A stretch of DNA of 64,000 nt from Planctomycetota bacterium (GTDB lineage Bacteria; Planctomycetota; Planctomycetia; Planctomycetales; Planctomycetaceae): the NCBI GenBank assembly GCA_014584345.1, contig JACTNB010000022.1, positions 1 through 64,000 of the forward strand, read 5' to 3'. This document shows positions 25,439 through 34,855 of the stretch, piece after piece. Below the pieces are notes generated by a model. The model was given only the letters and a program-made list of their open reading frames with translations, did no database searches and was not told where the DNA came from. Numbering within the stretch: the first letter of the stretch is position 1; each line of letters begins with the position of its first letter. Made by a program: the position numbers and the translations under genes.

Positions 25439-26461
25439 ATGTGGGGAAATCGGAATACCAGAGGCGGTCGGTTGCTTTCCTGGCAAACCCCGTTTTGGTT
25501 CATGGTTTTCCTTGCGACGGTCTGCCATCCGGCGACCGGAGCGGACCCCCTGCAGGTCGCCAGCATTCCTGGTTTCAAGGACTGGGTGGTGGATCTCCGC
25601 TGGCATCCCGATGGCAGGCGGCTGGCCTGCGGGAGTTATGAATCGGTTGTGCTCTGGTCCCTGGACGAAAAGCAGAATGTGGCGACCCTGCGGGGAATTT
25701 CGGGATACGCCACCAGTCTGCTATTTCTGGCCGACGGACAACAACTGCTGGTCGGGTCGTATCAGCGGATTCAACAGTTTGACCTGAAAACAGGCAAAGT
25801 CGTGCGAGAATTTCGGGGCCACCGAGGCCAGGTGACGGGACTGGCACTCGTCGACGAAAATCTTTTCCTGTCCGTTTCGGACGATCAATCCTTGCGCCAG
25901 TGGACCTTCAAGGGACAACTCGATCACCTTTGGGAAGGCGACGAACCAATCACCGCGCTGGCCTATGCTCCGAAACAGAATCTGATTGCCATGTCACTGG
26001 GAGACGAAACCCGCGTCACCCGTCCCGGCGAACTGGTCCTGCTGGATCGCGAGGAATGGACACTCCGGGCACGGTTGCAGTTGCATCGCTCGGCTGCCAC
26101 CGATGTGTTGTTTTCAGGCGATGGCCTCCAGGTGTTAACGTCTTCGTTCGACGAAACGGTCATTGTCACCCGCATCGATCAGCCTGAACCCGTCGGGATC
26201 TTCAAGGAGCACAGCCGCCCCGTGAATTGCCTGGCGGCCATTCCTGGGACAGGCTGGATGGTAACCGGAAGCGGGGGCCGATTTCAGAAAAAGAACGAAC
26301 TCAAAATATGGAAACAGGCGACCGGGCAGGTGATTTTCACCGCGGAACCGCATGCGGAACGGATTTCCTGCCTTGCCCTCTCTCCCGATGGCAAATACCT
26401 GGCAACCGGCAGTCACGACAAGACGGCCGCGGTTTTCGAACTCCAGGGCCTGGGACAATAA
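25439..26461 (+). CDS. Exported WD40 beta-propeller protein
   Basis: The 340-residue protein has a signal peptide (about residues 1-33; FWFMVFLATVCHPATGA) and then WD40-type repeats: DLRWHPDGRRLACGSYESVV, GHRGQVTGLALVDENLFLSV, RISCLALSPDGKYLATGSHD, and KTAAVF. Six to seven blades can be traced. The ATG at 25439 is supported by AAGGTGA eight bases upstream; the frame is open from 25397. Such propellers act as protein-interaction platforms, and in planctomycetes they are often periplasmic. The partner is unknown. Confidence 0.82.
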   Translation: MWGNRNTRGGRLLSWQTPFWFMVFLATVCHPATGADPLQVASIPGFKDWVVDLRWHPDGRRLACGSYESVVLWSLDEKQNVATLRGISGYATSLLFLADGQQLLVGSYQRIQQFDLKTGKVVREFRGHRGQVTGLALVDENLFLSVSDDQSLRQWTFKGQLDHLWEGDEPITALAYAPKQNLIAMSLGDETRVTRPGELVLLDREEWTLRARLQLHRSAATDVLFSGDGLQVLTSSFDETVIVTRIDQPEPVGIFKEHSRPVNCLAAIPGTGWMVTGSGGRFQKKNELKIWKQATGQVIFTAEPHAERISCLALSPDGKYLATGSHDKTAAVFELQGLGQ

Positions 26462-26950
26462 CGCGGGATCGCGCCTGACGACATCGCTCCACTCCTCCGG
26501 GCATTATGCCGCCCGGCCGTTCCCTACGCCGAGTCGACCGACAAACCGTCGGGAGACAAGTCCCCTCGGACTGGTTCGGATGCACCAGTCAAGCCGCTTG
26601 CGCTCTGCTTCTAGTTCTTGAATTCCCCCCCAGGAGAGACTTTGACTTGGAAATTGGGGAGATATCGCGATAAACTATTCAGGATTCAAACAATCAGGAA
26701 CATCGGCGGCGCTCAAGGGACCAGAGCGCCCGGGGTTGAGTCGCTCACGCCCCTTACGGATCGGGACGGTGAGCGACAGGAGTCGGTGACAGACAGATTC
26801 AACTGCACCCGCGCGCACGTGACTGTCTGCACCTGGGTACGAATTCGAGCGGATTCAGGCATTTGTCAACAGCGTTTTTCCCCGTGGAATTTCGTCCGCA
26901 AACCCTGTCCTGCTAAAACTTCCATGACACTGCAACATTGAGAGGTCCCG
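26462..26950. other. Intergenic stretch with no recognised gene
   Basis: About 490 bases follow the WD40 gene. No family-like frame, repeat or structured RNA is recognised. The last ten bases hold the GAGAGGT ribosome-binding site of the next gene. Confidence 0.5.
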
Positions 26951-27358
26951 ATGATGTTAAAATATACTCTGGTGGCGTTACTGATGGTTCTGGCTGCGGG
27001 AATCCTGGGCCGGCTGGACGGTGTGTCCTTTGCCCTCCAGCCTGAAGCCAAGAAGGTCTACCGGCATATTGTCCTGTTCAAATTCAAGGAAGACGCCTCG
27101 GCTGAACAGATTCAGGAGATCGTGTCCGCTTTCAAGCAACTCAGCAACGAGATCAACACCATCGTGGCCTTCGAGCATGGCACGGATGTCAGCCCCGAAA
27201 AATTATCCAAGGGCTTCACGCACTGTTTCCAGGTGACATTCCGCACGCGCGAAGATCTGGAAGCCTATCTGCCCCACCCGTCGCATCAGGCGTTCACGAT
27301 GAAACTCAAGCCGATTCTCGCCGACGTGCTGGTGGTCGACTACTGGACAGAATTCTAA
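26951..27358 (+). CDS. Exported Dabb-domain (stress-response A/B barrel) protein
   Basis: The 135-residue product has an N-terminal hydrophobic helix (YTLVALLMVLAAGILG) and then a dimeric alpha/beta-barrel (Dabb) domain: VYRHIVLFKFKEDASAEQIQ, FEHGTDVSPEKLSKGFTHCF, and HPSHQAFTMKLKPILADVLV. The HIVLFKFK start and the H-x-x-F block are typical. GAGAGGT eight bases before the ATG supports the start. Family members bind small molecules or act as oxygenase-like enzymes, but no activity can be assigned. Confidence 0.88.
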   Translation: MMLKYTLVALLMVLAAGILGRLDGVSFALQPEAKKVYRHIVLFKFKEDASAEQIQEIVSAFKQLSNEINTIVAFEHGTDVSPEKLSKGFTHCFQVTFRTREDLEAYLPHPSHQAFTMKLKPILADVLVVDYWTEF

Positions 27359-27516
27359 AGTCCGCCCCACCAGTGGAACGCACGGTGACCGTGAATTTTA
27401 TGCATGTGCCCGCAATTCAGCACAACTCAGTGCGAGCCGAAGCGCGCATGGATATCGCATAAGTGGTACGCAAAGCGTGCCCTACGGAAAATTCACAGCC
27501 TGAAAGGAAAGCTCGC

Positions 27517-28230
27517 ATGCCTCATTCAATGCCACTTTTCGTGTTCATGATCCTGTCTCTGGCCTGTGTCTACTCCCCACTGCAGGCTCAGGAATATGTC
27601 GTCGAACCAGGCAAGCCTCCCGCCTTTGCCCGCGTGATCGAGAATCCGGAACTGCCCCGCGTGCTGATTATCGGCGATTCGATCTCCATCGGCTATACCC
27701 CAGCACTGCGAACGTTGCTCCAGGGAAAGGCCAACGTGCATCGCATACCCGTCAACGGAGGCCCAACAACACGAGGACTGGAACAGATCGAAGAGTGGCT
27801 CGGCAAGTCCTCCTGGGATGTCATTCATTTCAACTGGGGCTTGCACGACCTGAGATTCGTCGATGAAAACCGGAAATCCGTTCCGGTGGAACAGGGACAA
27901 CACCAAGTCCCGCTCGATCAATACGAGCAGAACCTGAACAAACTGGTTTCGCGTCTGAAACAGACGGGGGCCACTTTAATCTGGAGAAATACGACACCCG
28001 TTCCGCTTGGCAGCAATTATCGCATCGAGGGGGATGAAGTTTCCTATAACAGGGTCGCGGAACGCATCATGCAAAAAAACAAGATCGCCATCGACGACCA
28101 TCACACCTTCGTGATGCAGCATGGCAAGGAACTTCAGCGACCAGCGGATGTCCACTTCACTGCTGAAGGATCGCGCAAGCTTGCGGAACTGGCGGCCCAG
28201 GCGATTCAGTCGCAGCTCCCTGCCAGATAA
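27517..28230 (+). CDS. Exported SGNH/GDSL-type hydrolase
   Basis: The 237-residue secreted protein has a signal peptide (MPLFVFMILSLACVYSPLQA) followed by an SGNH hydrolase domain. The catalytic serine block is VLIIGDSISIGY, the glycine block is PVNGGPTTRG, the HFNWGLHDL segment corresponds to block III, and DVHFTAEGSRKLA carries the D-x-x-H pair. Family enzymes deacylate esters, often on carbohydrates. The ATG at 27517 has AAAGGAAA ten bases upstream. The frame is open from 27463 but adds no signal-like sequence. It precedes mreB by 150 bases. Confidence 0.88.
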   Translation: MPHSMPLFVFMILSLACVYSPLQAQEYVVEPGKPPAFARVIENPELPRVLIIGDSISIGYTPALRTLLQGKANVHRIPVNGGPTTRGLEQIEEWLGKSSWDVIHFNWGLHDLRFVDENRKSVPVEQGQHQVPLDQYEQNLNKLVSRLKQTGATLIWRNTTPVPLGSNYRIEGDEVSYNRVAERIMQKNKIAIDDHHTFVMQHGKELQRPADVHFTAEGSRKLAELAAQAIQSQLPAR

Positions 28231-28380
28231 GCTGCGTTTGCCTGAATCCGAACGCCAGAAATGGCGTTGGTTTCGGGTCACCCGGAACTCGGTCTTGCTG
28301 AAAATCGGGTCGGTTCGGTACATTTCGAGCTGGAATGGATCCAGAGAAAATGCGTACACCGACAGGCTCGGGTGTTCTAT

Positions 28381-29430
28381 ATGCTGCATCAGTTTCATCA
28401 GTGGCTCTCACCCGGTCTGGGAATAGATCTGGGAACCGCGAATACGTTGATCGCGGTGCTGGGGACCGGCATCGTGGTAAATGAACCCTCGGTGGTGGCC
28501 CTGGCGCGGGATTCTCGGCGTATCCTGGGACGAGGTACGGCCGTGGGTAAACTGGCACGGCAGATGCTGGGCCGCACCCCCGATACGATTACGGCGGTCC
28601 GCCCCCTTTCGGAAGGTGTGATTACCGATTTCCGCCTGTGCGAATCGATGCTCAAGTATTTTGTTCGCAAGGCGATCGGGCGTTCGCACGGATTTCGGCC
28701 GCGTACGGTGATTGCCGTCCCGGGACGGATTTCTCCCGTCGAAAAACGGGCGGTGTTTCACAGTGCTGAGCGCGCGGGGGCCGGAAAGGTGTATCTCATC
28801 GAAGAACCTCGGGCCGCTGCGATTGGAGCGGGCCTGCCCATTTCCGAGCCGATCGCCTCGATGATCTGCGACATCGGCGGAGGGACCACGGAAGTCGCCG
28901 TACTCTCCCTGGGAGATATCGTCGTCAGCCGTTCGAGTCGTATCGCGGGGGAACATTTCGACCAGGCGATCGTCGATTACCTGCGTCGGCAATACTCCCT
29001 GAAAATCGGGCTGCAGACCGCCGAACAGATCAAAATGGAAATCGGCAGTGCCTGGCGCTTGCCGCGCGAACGAACCCATGAAGTGCGGGGGTTGGATCTG
29101 GTCTCGGGAGTTCCCCGAAAGGCGATTGTCACCAGCGAGGAAATCCGCGAGGCATTGTCGCGAATTCTGGGGGAAATCGGCGGTTGCCTTCGCGAAGTCA
29201 TCGAACAGTGTCCACCGGAGTTGATCTCCGATGTCGCCGAAACCGGGGTGATCCTCACCGGAGGCGGAGCCTTGCTGCGCGGCATCGAAACTTATCTCAG
29301 CGAATACCTGGGAATACCCGCCCGCGTGGACGAGGATCCGTTGACCACGGTCGCCCGGGGGACGGCCATTTGCCTTGAACATCTGACGCAATGGAAACAC
29401 GTGCTGATGAGCGACAGCGGTAGTTTGTAA
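28381..29430 (+). CDS. mreB: Rod-shape protein MreB
   Basis: This 349-residue actin-like protein polymerises along the inner membrane and positions elongation machinery. Motifs are GIDLGTANTLI (phosphate 1), ICDIGGGTTEVAVLSLGDIV (phosphate 2), ILTGGGALLRGI (adenosine), and the connecting EEPRAAAIGAGLP. The ATG at 28381 places LSPGLGIDLGTAN near the N-terminus as in other MreB proteins; the open frame from 28261 is not family-like. An amphipathic start (MLHQFHQWLS) could bind membrane. mreC and mreD follow. Confidence 0.96.
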   Translation: MLHQFHQWLSPGLGIDLGTANTLIAVLGTGIVVNEPSVVALARDSRRILGRGTAVGKLARQMLGRTPDTITAVRPLSEGVITDFRLCESMLKYFVRKAIGRSHGFRPRTVIAVPGRISPVEKRAVFHSAERAGAGKVYLIEEPRAAAIGAGLPISEPIASMICDIGGGTTEVAVLSLGDIVVSRSSRIAGEHFDQAIVDYLRRQYSLKIGLQTAEQIKMEIGSAWRLPRERTHEVRGLDLVSGVPRKAIVTSEEIREALSRILGEIGGCLREVIEQCPPELISDVAETGVILTGGGALLRGIETYLSEYLGIPARVDEDPLTTVARGTAICLEHLTQWKHVLMSDSGSL

Positions 29431-29561
29431 CGTGCTCCGCCGCATGCCCGGGTCGTCCTCGCGTCTTTCGTCTAAACGATACGGGAAACAGCGACTCCGG
29501 CTGCCAGGGAAGTCCACTCGGGAAAACCCGTGGGTTACACGTTTCGATACCATCACTCGCT

Positions 29562-29597
29562 AGAAGGGATCTCAACGGGTCCGTTGAGATCCCTTCT
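29562..29597 (+). other. Perfect 17-bp inverted repeat between mreB and mreC
   Basis: AGAAGGGATCTCAACGG pairs exactly with CCGTTGAGATCCCTTCT around a two-base GT spacer. There is no T-run after it, so it is not a standard intrinsic terminator. It sits 27 bases before the mreC ATG and could be an RNA stem affecting mreC translation or mRNA stability, or a protein-binding palindrome. Confidence 0.85.
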
Positions 29598-29623
29598 GGC
29601 CGCCGCGGAAAAAAAACGGAAAC

Positions 29624-30580
29624 ATGTCCCAGCGATCCCTGTTATTCGCAAACTTTCTTCTGCTCGCGTGGATGGCGTGGGGTTGCGCGCTGATGGTTCT
29701 ACCCGCCGGGGTCCAGCAGAACTGGCACGCGCAACTGCGCGATCTGCACGCGCAGGGATTACGGGCTGTCCCCGCCGGGCGGGATTACCTGGGGTTTCCC
29801 TGGTCGGACCAATCACGTCCCCCCCGCGCGCAAACCGAGGTGTCCTCCGCGCGGTCAACCGAGGACCGCTTGCGGCGGGAAATCGCGGTCTTGCGGGAGC
29901 AGCTGCGAAAACAGCAAGAGCAGCACTGGCGCGCCTCTCCAACCGCAAGTCTGTTTCAGCCCGAGTTGGTCTCCGCCCGAAAATTGCTGCCCGAGGAAAG
30001 AGAACTCTGGCAAGCTGGAAACTGGCTCAACGCGGGTCGTCGCCAACAAGTCGCCGAACGCGATTGGATCCTTAACGCGGAACTGCCGTTGATCGATATT
30101 GGAGAAGACCACGCCCTGCAACCAGATCAACTGCTGCTCGCCGGGCGGAAGATACTCGGTCAGATTGACCAGGTCGGCATCTGGACCAGCACGTTCCGTC
30201 CCCTGACACACGAGGAGTTTCGTTGTCCCGCGGTGGTGATGAATGCCCGCACGGGATTGCGCGCGGAGCAGAGCGTCGGCAGCTTTCATGGAACCGGCGA
30301 AGAGTTGTGCGAATTGCTGTACATCGAAAACACGCTGCCGGTGGGGGTCGGTGATTTCGTGGTGCTCGCCGATCCGGAACAGCGGTTTGGGGGGCCTCTC
30401 ATTCTGGGGACCGTCGCCGAGGCACTCGTGCTGCAAAGCAGCCCGTTCTGGAAAATTCGCGTGGAGCCGGCGTTATCCGAGCCGGGCGAACGCCAGGTGT
30501 TTATCGTGACGGAGCGGCTCAATCGGGCTCGCTTGGCCGCCCGTCCCGATTCCGCAGCGGACAAGGGAGCGACGCCATGA
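29624..30580 (+). CDS. mreC: Rod-shape protein MreC
   Basis: The 318-residue protein has an N-terminal membrane helix (FANFLLLAWMAWGCALMVLP), a predicted coiled coil (RLRREIAVLREQLRKQQEQ), and a beta-rich periplasmic region. That is the architecture of MreC, which links MreB to cell-wall synthases. Sequence similarity to standard MreC is weak, but position between mreB and mreD and the layout support the call. It overlaps mreD by four bases (ATGA). Confidence 0.8.
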   Translation: MSQRSLLFANFLLLAWMAWGCALMVLPAGVQQNWHAQLRDLHAQGLRAVPAGRDYLGFPWSDQSRPPRAQTEVSSARSTEDRLRREIAVLREQLRKQQEQHWRASPTASLFQPELVSARKLLPEERELWQAGNWLNAGRRQQVAERDWILNAELPLIDIGEDHALQPDQLLLAGRKILGQIDQVGIWTSTFRPLTHEEFRCPAVVMNARTGLRAEQSVGSFHGTGEELCELLYIENTLPVGVGDFVVLADPEQRFGGPLILGTVAEALVLQSSPFWKIRVEPALSEPGERQVFIVTERLNRARLAARPDSAADKGATP

Positions 30581-31119
30581 GCATCACAACGCTAAAACTC
30601 CTGCTGCGTGCCGGGGCTCTGCTGGCTTACTGGTGGCTCTGCCTGGCCGTCTGGACGATGGATGGCAACACTGTTCGGGCATGCGTTCCGGCTCTTCTGG
30701 TGGGTGTTTCCTTACTGTTCATCTGGCTCGGGCCGATCACCGGGGCCATGGCCATGATCCTGCTGGGAATGTCGGCAGAGGCTTTGTCTCAACTTCCCGC
30801 GGGTCGCCTGGTCTTTGCGGCGGCCGTCACCGGACTGGTCCTGCTACACTTGTCCCGACTGCAAAACTGGTCGCCCATCGGTCGGGGCCTGCTGATGAGT
30901 ATTGTGGGTGCGTTTCTGTGGGTGGGGCTGCTCGCCTTCTTCCAGACTCCCGCAGACGACCTGCCTGAAGTCTGGGCGCGCATCGGAAGGAATTCGTTGA
31001 ACCAGAGTCTGCTGGCAGGCCTGTATTGGCTGATTACCGCAACTCTCGGAAATGGCTTACGTGTCGTCTGGAAGGAAACCGCAACCCGTCCCGTTCGCTT
31101 CGGGACCGATTACGACTGA
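30577..31119 (+). CDS. mreD: Rod-shape protein MreD
   Basis: This 180-residue polytopic protein has five or so membrane segments, such as AGALLAYWWLCLAVWTM, ACVPALLVGVSLLFIWLG, GAMAMILLGMSAEAL, and LLMSIVGAFLWVGLLAFF. Size, topology and translational coupling with mreC identify it as MreD, the inner-membrane partner of MreC. The sequence itself is poorly conserved, as is normal for MreD. Confidence 0.82.
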   Translation: MSITTLKLLLRAGALLAYWWLCLAVWTMDGNTVRACVPALLVGVSLLFIWLGPITGAMAMILLGMSAEALSQLPAGRLVFAAAVTGLVLLHLSRLQNWSPIGRGLLMSIVGAFLWVGLLAFFQTPADDLPEVWARIGRNSLNQSLLAGLYWLITATLGNGLRVVWKETATRPVRFGTDYD

Positions 31120-31267
31120 TTCGACCAGCAACCACGTTCTCCTTGCCAGCTCCCTGCCTGTTCACGCGAGATGTTACAATTTTACCGACACTCTGCCGGG
31201 TAATCCCCACCAGGGAAGCTCGTCACAAATCGTAAGGTCATCAGTCGCGAATCCCCAAGGACAGCCC

Positions 31268-31846
31268 GTGAAGACAGAACTCCCCATACGGACTAGCTGG
31301 CAGGCACGCCTGCTACTGGGGCTGATCGGGATTTGCCTGGTAGCAATTGCCCTGAGTCAACCCCACGCTCCCGTCCCGACAGTCCCACGACAGGATAGAC
31401 CGATAGAGGCAACCTCTCCCCCGGAGCTTGCCCAAACAAAGTCCAACGAGCATATTCTGGCTCCCGCGCTGGAAAAAGAATTGCAAGTTCCGCTGTCCCC
31501 CAAAACCGGGAAACCGATTCCGACCGCCGAAAAGTCCCCTCCGGGGGCACGAATTCTGCAGGACGCACGGATCGCAATGGAACACATCCAGGCAGGCACC
31601 GAACCTCCCTGGGATGGAAAATGGGGGGCTGCGCACGGAAACTTCGAAGGCAATCTTCCCAGAAAAAATGCTGAACAGAAACCGATCACCTATCGCGAAT
31701 ATTACCTGCCGAAATCACCGGGTGACACCACGAAATGGGGACCGAATCGACTGGTCGTTGGTTCGGATGGCAATGTGTACGTGACAACGACACACTATGG
31801 TCAATCGGGCGACCCCCCGTTTGTGTATGTTGGCTCAATTCATTGA
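31268..31846 (+). CDS. Exported barnase-like ribonuclease (toxin-type)
   Basis: The 192-residue protein begins at a GTG (31268) with AAGGA seven bases upstream. It has an N-terminal hydrophobic helix (LLLGLIGICLVAIALS, residues 15-30), a low-complexity linker, and a C-terminal microbial RNase (barnase/RNase Sa) domain. The domain shows NFEGNLPRKNAEQKPITYRE, then NRLVVGSDGNVYVTTTHY. E144 (YREYY), R161 (NRLVVG) and H176 (TTTHY) match the catalytic Glu-Arg-His set of the family. The product should cleave RNA after export or anchoring at the membrane. The next gene, 24 bases downstream, is a barstar-like inhibitor. Whether the helix is a cleaved signal or an anchor is unclear. Confidence 0.8.
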   Translation: MKTELPIRTSWQARLLLGLIGICLVAIALSQPHAPVPTVPRQDRPIEATSPPELAQTKSNEHILAPALEKELQVPLSPKTGKPIPTAEKSPPGARILQDARIAMEHIQAGTEPPWDGKWGAAHGNFEGNLPRKNAEQKPITYREYYLPKSPGDTTKWGPNRLVVGSDGNVYVTTTHYGQSGDPPFVYVGSIH

Positions 31847-31870
31847 ACAGACTCTTGCCGGCATTCCCTG

Positions 31871-32329
31871 ATGGAACATCTCTCAAAACACGGTAGTGGA
31901 ACCTTTCGCGTGGCCTGCCTGAAGGCCCGATCGGAAGATGTCCTCCATGCGGAACTGCACGAGGCGGGCTTTACCTGTTACTTCCTGGAGAGCAACGCGA
32001 TCACGGATTCGGATTCCTTCCTGGAGGAGTTGTGTCATGGGTGCCACCTGTCACACCCTCCCGGCGTGAAGTTGACTTCCTGGGATGCGGCTGCCGACCT
32101 GCTGTGGCAACGGATCATGGAGCAACCTCAATCCCGGGTGGCCATTGTCTGGTGGGATGCCCATCTGCTGCTCGATGGCCGATTGCAGCTTCTTCTGGAC
32201 TGCCTGGAATTCTTGCAGGGAGTTGGCGAAGTGACCGAACACCAAGCCGAATCCCTGGATTGCCACCCGGTGTTGTTACGCGTTGTTCTACTGGGAGAGG
32301 GCCCCAATTTTCACCCCTGGAAGAATTGA
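31871..32329 (+). CDS. Barstar-like RNase inhibitor
   Basis: The 152-residue cytoplasmic protein contains a barstar-type core. SDSFLEELCHGCHLSHPPG is followed by TSWDAAADLLWQRI, the region equivalent to the inhibitory acidic helix of barstar, then the central strand RVAIVWWDAHLLLDGRLQLL and the LLDCLEFLQGVGE helix. It is longer than classical barstar (about 90 residues) by N- and C-terminal extensions. It directly follows the barnase-like gene, an inhibitor/immunity arrangement. It should protect the producer from its own RNase before export. Confidence 0.78.
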   Translation: MEHLSKHGSGTFRVACLKARSEDVLHAELHEAGFTCYFLESNAITDSDSFLEELCHGCHLSHPPGVKLTSWDAAADLLWQRIMEQPQSRVAIVWWDAHLLLDGRLQLLLDCLEFLQGVGEVTEHQAESLDCHPVLLRVVLLGEGPNFHPWKN

Positions 32330-32383
32330 CACACACTCCCCGCCGGAAGTAGTTCGTTCGGTAGCGCGGCCGCGCCCCTACCC

Positions 32384-34855
32384 TCATTTCGCCGCGATGC
32401 CGGATTTCTTCTCGCGAGTGCTTTCCGGCAAATTCAGTAACCGTTGCGCTTCCCGCAGCAGAAAGCGGGCATCGGTGAAGGGCTCGGGGCCAATGTCCTG
32501 CCAGCGAATGTTTCCCACGCCATCAATCAAAAACGTGCCGTGCAACGCCTGATTCTCGAAATTGTCCACGCAGCGGTATCGATCGAAAACGACCTGTTCG
32601 GCATCGGACAGCAACGGAAAATGGATCGGTTTGTCCTTGGTGTAGGCGGTGATTGCATCTGAAAGCGCTTCCCGATCATCCGTGCCAATTGCCACGATCT
32701 CAATCCCCGCCTTGCGAAATTCCTCGGCCAGGGGAGAAAACGTTCCGAGTTGCTCGACACAGTGCAGACATCCAAACCCCAGATAAAAAATGACCACGAC
32801 CGGCTTGCCACGATAATCGGCCAGAGAAACCGTTTTCCCTGTGTGATCCCGCAATTCCCAGGCCGGAGCCGGGGAAGGATGCCAGGTGAGCGGCCCCAGC
32901 GATTCCAATGGAGGACGTTCGCCCACATCGTCGCGATGTTGGTACTCGCGCAGCCAGCCTTGTGTATAGCCGAACTCTTGTGCCAGCGGTTCCAGTTCGG
33001 CGAAGAGGGAGAGATCGGTATCGATCCAAGCGGAAAGCTTGCGCAGCTGCTCGAAGGCTTTGCGGGACTCGGCTTTCTTCCCCAGATCGAACAATAGCTT
33101 CGCCTGAAATGCCAGCGGATAAACTTCATTCTTGTCGGCCTCGACCGCCTTCCTTGCCAGTTGTTCGGCTTCGCGCGGCTCCCCCGCCTGCAGATGCGCC
33201 CGCGCCAGGACGATTTGAGGCACATCTCCTGCCTGTTTGAAAAATTCCAGCGCGGCGGCATGATCGCCCGAGTGGCGGGCACGCTCGCCCCGCACATGGG
33301 CGATTGCCTTTTCGAGTTTTTCCAATTCCCCCTTGAGTTCCCGCAGCAACTTGGCGGTCTCCTTCTCTTCCGTGGCTGAAGCGATTTTCTGCTCCTCCGG
33401 CTCGGTTTGTGTCCCAGGCTGTGCCGTCGAATTCTTGTCGGTCTGTACATTCGGCTCTGAAGTGCGGGGCGACTGTGAATCATCGACGTCCGAGGCAACC
33501 TTCCCATCAGTCGTCCCATCGGCTTTGGTCACCGCTTTGAGTTCCTTCTGTCTGGCCTGCTTTTCATCCCGCAGCTTTTCGAGCGAAGTCAACCGCGATT
33601 CACCTGCCTCAAGTAGCCCCATGGCGTAGCAGGCAACCGCCAGATATCGGTCTTTCCTCGCCTGGGACTGGGGATCGTCCTCCACCGCGAGGTACGGAGT
33701 TTCCGCCAATTCCAGCAGTTCTTCCCAGAGTTCGAATTGAATCAGTACATCGAGCAGTCGCGTTCGGCCCCGCGCCACGGCGCTGTTGCTTTTATCCGCC
33801 GCGTTGTGCCGGGGATGACGTGGGATTTCCACCAGATTGCGGGCCATCGCCAAGGCGTCGCGAATTCGGCCCACTTTAATCAGGTTACGGATGAACCATT
33901 CCTGATTGTGGGTGTAATTGTGAATCTCCGTGGGCAGCACGCGATCGTGCACCATGTGATAGTGGTCGACACGGCTCGAGGCTTCCTGCTGCCAGCAGGC
34001 ATCTTCGTAACGTTTCAAGCCCGAATAGATATGGCCACTCATGTGCCACATATGGGCAATCATCGGGGCAGACTGTCCACACCGAGCGGAAGATTCCCGG
34101 GCCCGTTCCGGTTTTTTGTTATCCCAGAGATGAATGCGGTAATGGTGCGCGGGATGCATGGGATTTTTTTCGAAGACCTGGTTCAACAAGGCATCCACGG
34201 CTTCCCGGCTGGTCACGCCCAGGGTTTTGCCCGATTTGTTCCAGAACAGATGCAAGGCCAGCAAAGCCTTGGCTTCGATATCCTCGGGGAATTCATGCAC
34301 AATGCCTTCCAGGGCAAGGATAAAAGCCTGCCAGCGCTCCTTGTCGTCCTTATAGGTTTTATGATGGGCATCGTGGAGTGACTGAATCCAGAGTTGTTCG
34401 TAGCGGTTGGCCTTTTCCTTAAGTTCCATGGCCTTGGCGCTGAACTCCTTGGCCCGTTTTTCGTTGCCCTCGTTGGCCATGGCCATGCCCCAGTAGGCAA
34501 TTGCACAATCCGGCTCCAGGGCGGCCGCCTGACGAAACGAACGTTCGGCTTCAAGAAACCAGAACCCGTGCAACTGGCCCAGCCCCTGTTCCAGATAACT
34601 CCGCACCTCGGGATTGTCCGTGCCTACAGGAAAGTGGACCTCCCCCGTGCCTCCCATCAGGTAGGCCCGTTGACGGGGACCGGTATCGAAGGCTTCCCCG
34701 TGAAAGGAATGGCCGGGCAGAATGTCGTCGGAACTCGCTTCCGTCGACGATTCCCCGGTTTGCGCGACAACGGTCTCTTCAGCCGCAATCCAGACCGGAA
34801 ACGCACTGCAAAGAACCGCAATAAGACAACACCTGAAGGTCGTACCGGTTTTCAT
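32384..34855 (-). CDS. Exported TPR protein with C-terminal AhpC/TSA-type redoxin domain
   Basis: The 823-residue protein has a signal peptide (TTFRCCLIAVLCSAFPVWIA) and many TPR-like helices, for example AERSFRQAAALEPDCAIAYW, HPAHHYRIHLWDNK, GHIYSGLKRYEDA, and AARKAVEADKNEVYPLAFQA. A long charged linker rich in Glu and Lys follows. The C-terminus is a thioredoxin-fold peroxiredoxin-like domain (APAWELRDHTGKTVSLADYR; VVIFYLGFGCLHCVEQLGTF) with a C-L-H-C active site. The ATG at 34853-34855 starts the signal peptide; the open frame to 34930 is not needed. Periplasmic disulfide or peroxide chemistry is likely, with the TPR part recruiting a partner. Confidence 0.82.
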   Translation of the reverse strand: MKTGTTFRCCLIAVLCSAFPVWIAAEETVVAQTGESSTEASSDDILPGHSFHGEAFDTGPRQRAYLMGGTGEVHFPVGTDNPEVRSYLEQGLGQLHGFWFLEAERSFRQAAALEPDCAIAYWGMAMANEGNEKRAKEFSAKAMELKEKANRYEQLWIQSLHDAHHKTYKDDKERWQAFILALEGIVHEFPEDIEAKALLALHLFWNKSGKTLGVTSREAVDALLNQVFEKNPMHPAHHYRIHLWDNKKPERARESSARCGQSAPMIAHMWHMSGHIYSGLKRYEDACWQQEASSRVDHYHMVHDRVLPTEIHNYTHNQEWFIRNLIKVGRIRDALAMARNLVEIPRHPRHNAADKSNSAVARGRTRLLDVLIQFELWEELLELAETPYLAVEDDPQSQARKDRYLAVACYAMGLLEAGESRLTSLEKLRDEKQARQKELKAVTKADGTTDGKVASDVDDSQSPRTSEPNVQTDKNSTAQPGTQTEPEEQKIASATEEKETAKLLRELKGELEKLEKAIAHVRGERARHSGDHAAALEFFKQAGDVPQIVLARAHLQAGEPREAEQLARKAVEADKNEVYPLAFQAKLLFDLGKKAESRKAFEQLRKLSAWIDTDLSLFAELEPLAQEFGYTQGWLREYQHRDDVGERPPLESLGPLTWHPSPAPAWELRDHTGKTVSLADYRGKPVVVIFYLGFGCLHCVEQLGTFSPLAEEFRKAGIEIVAIGTDDREALSDAITAYTKDKPIHFPLLSDAEQVVFDRYRCVDNFENQALHGTFLIDGVGNIRWQDIGPEPFTDARFLLREAQRLLNLPESTREKKSGIAAK

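Noticed and set aside
31052..31267. Upstream start for the RNase gene overlapping mreD
   Set aside because: The added residues look like a mreD shadow; the GTG at 31268 has a good ribosome-binding site and precedes the hydrophobic helix.
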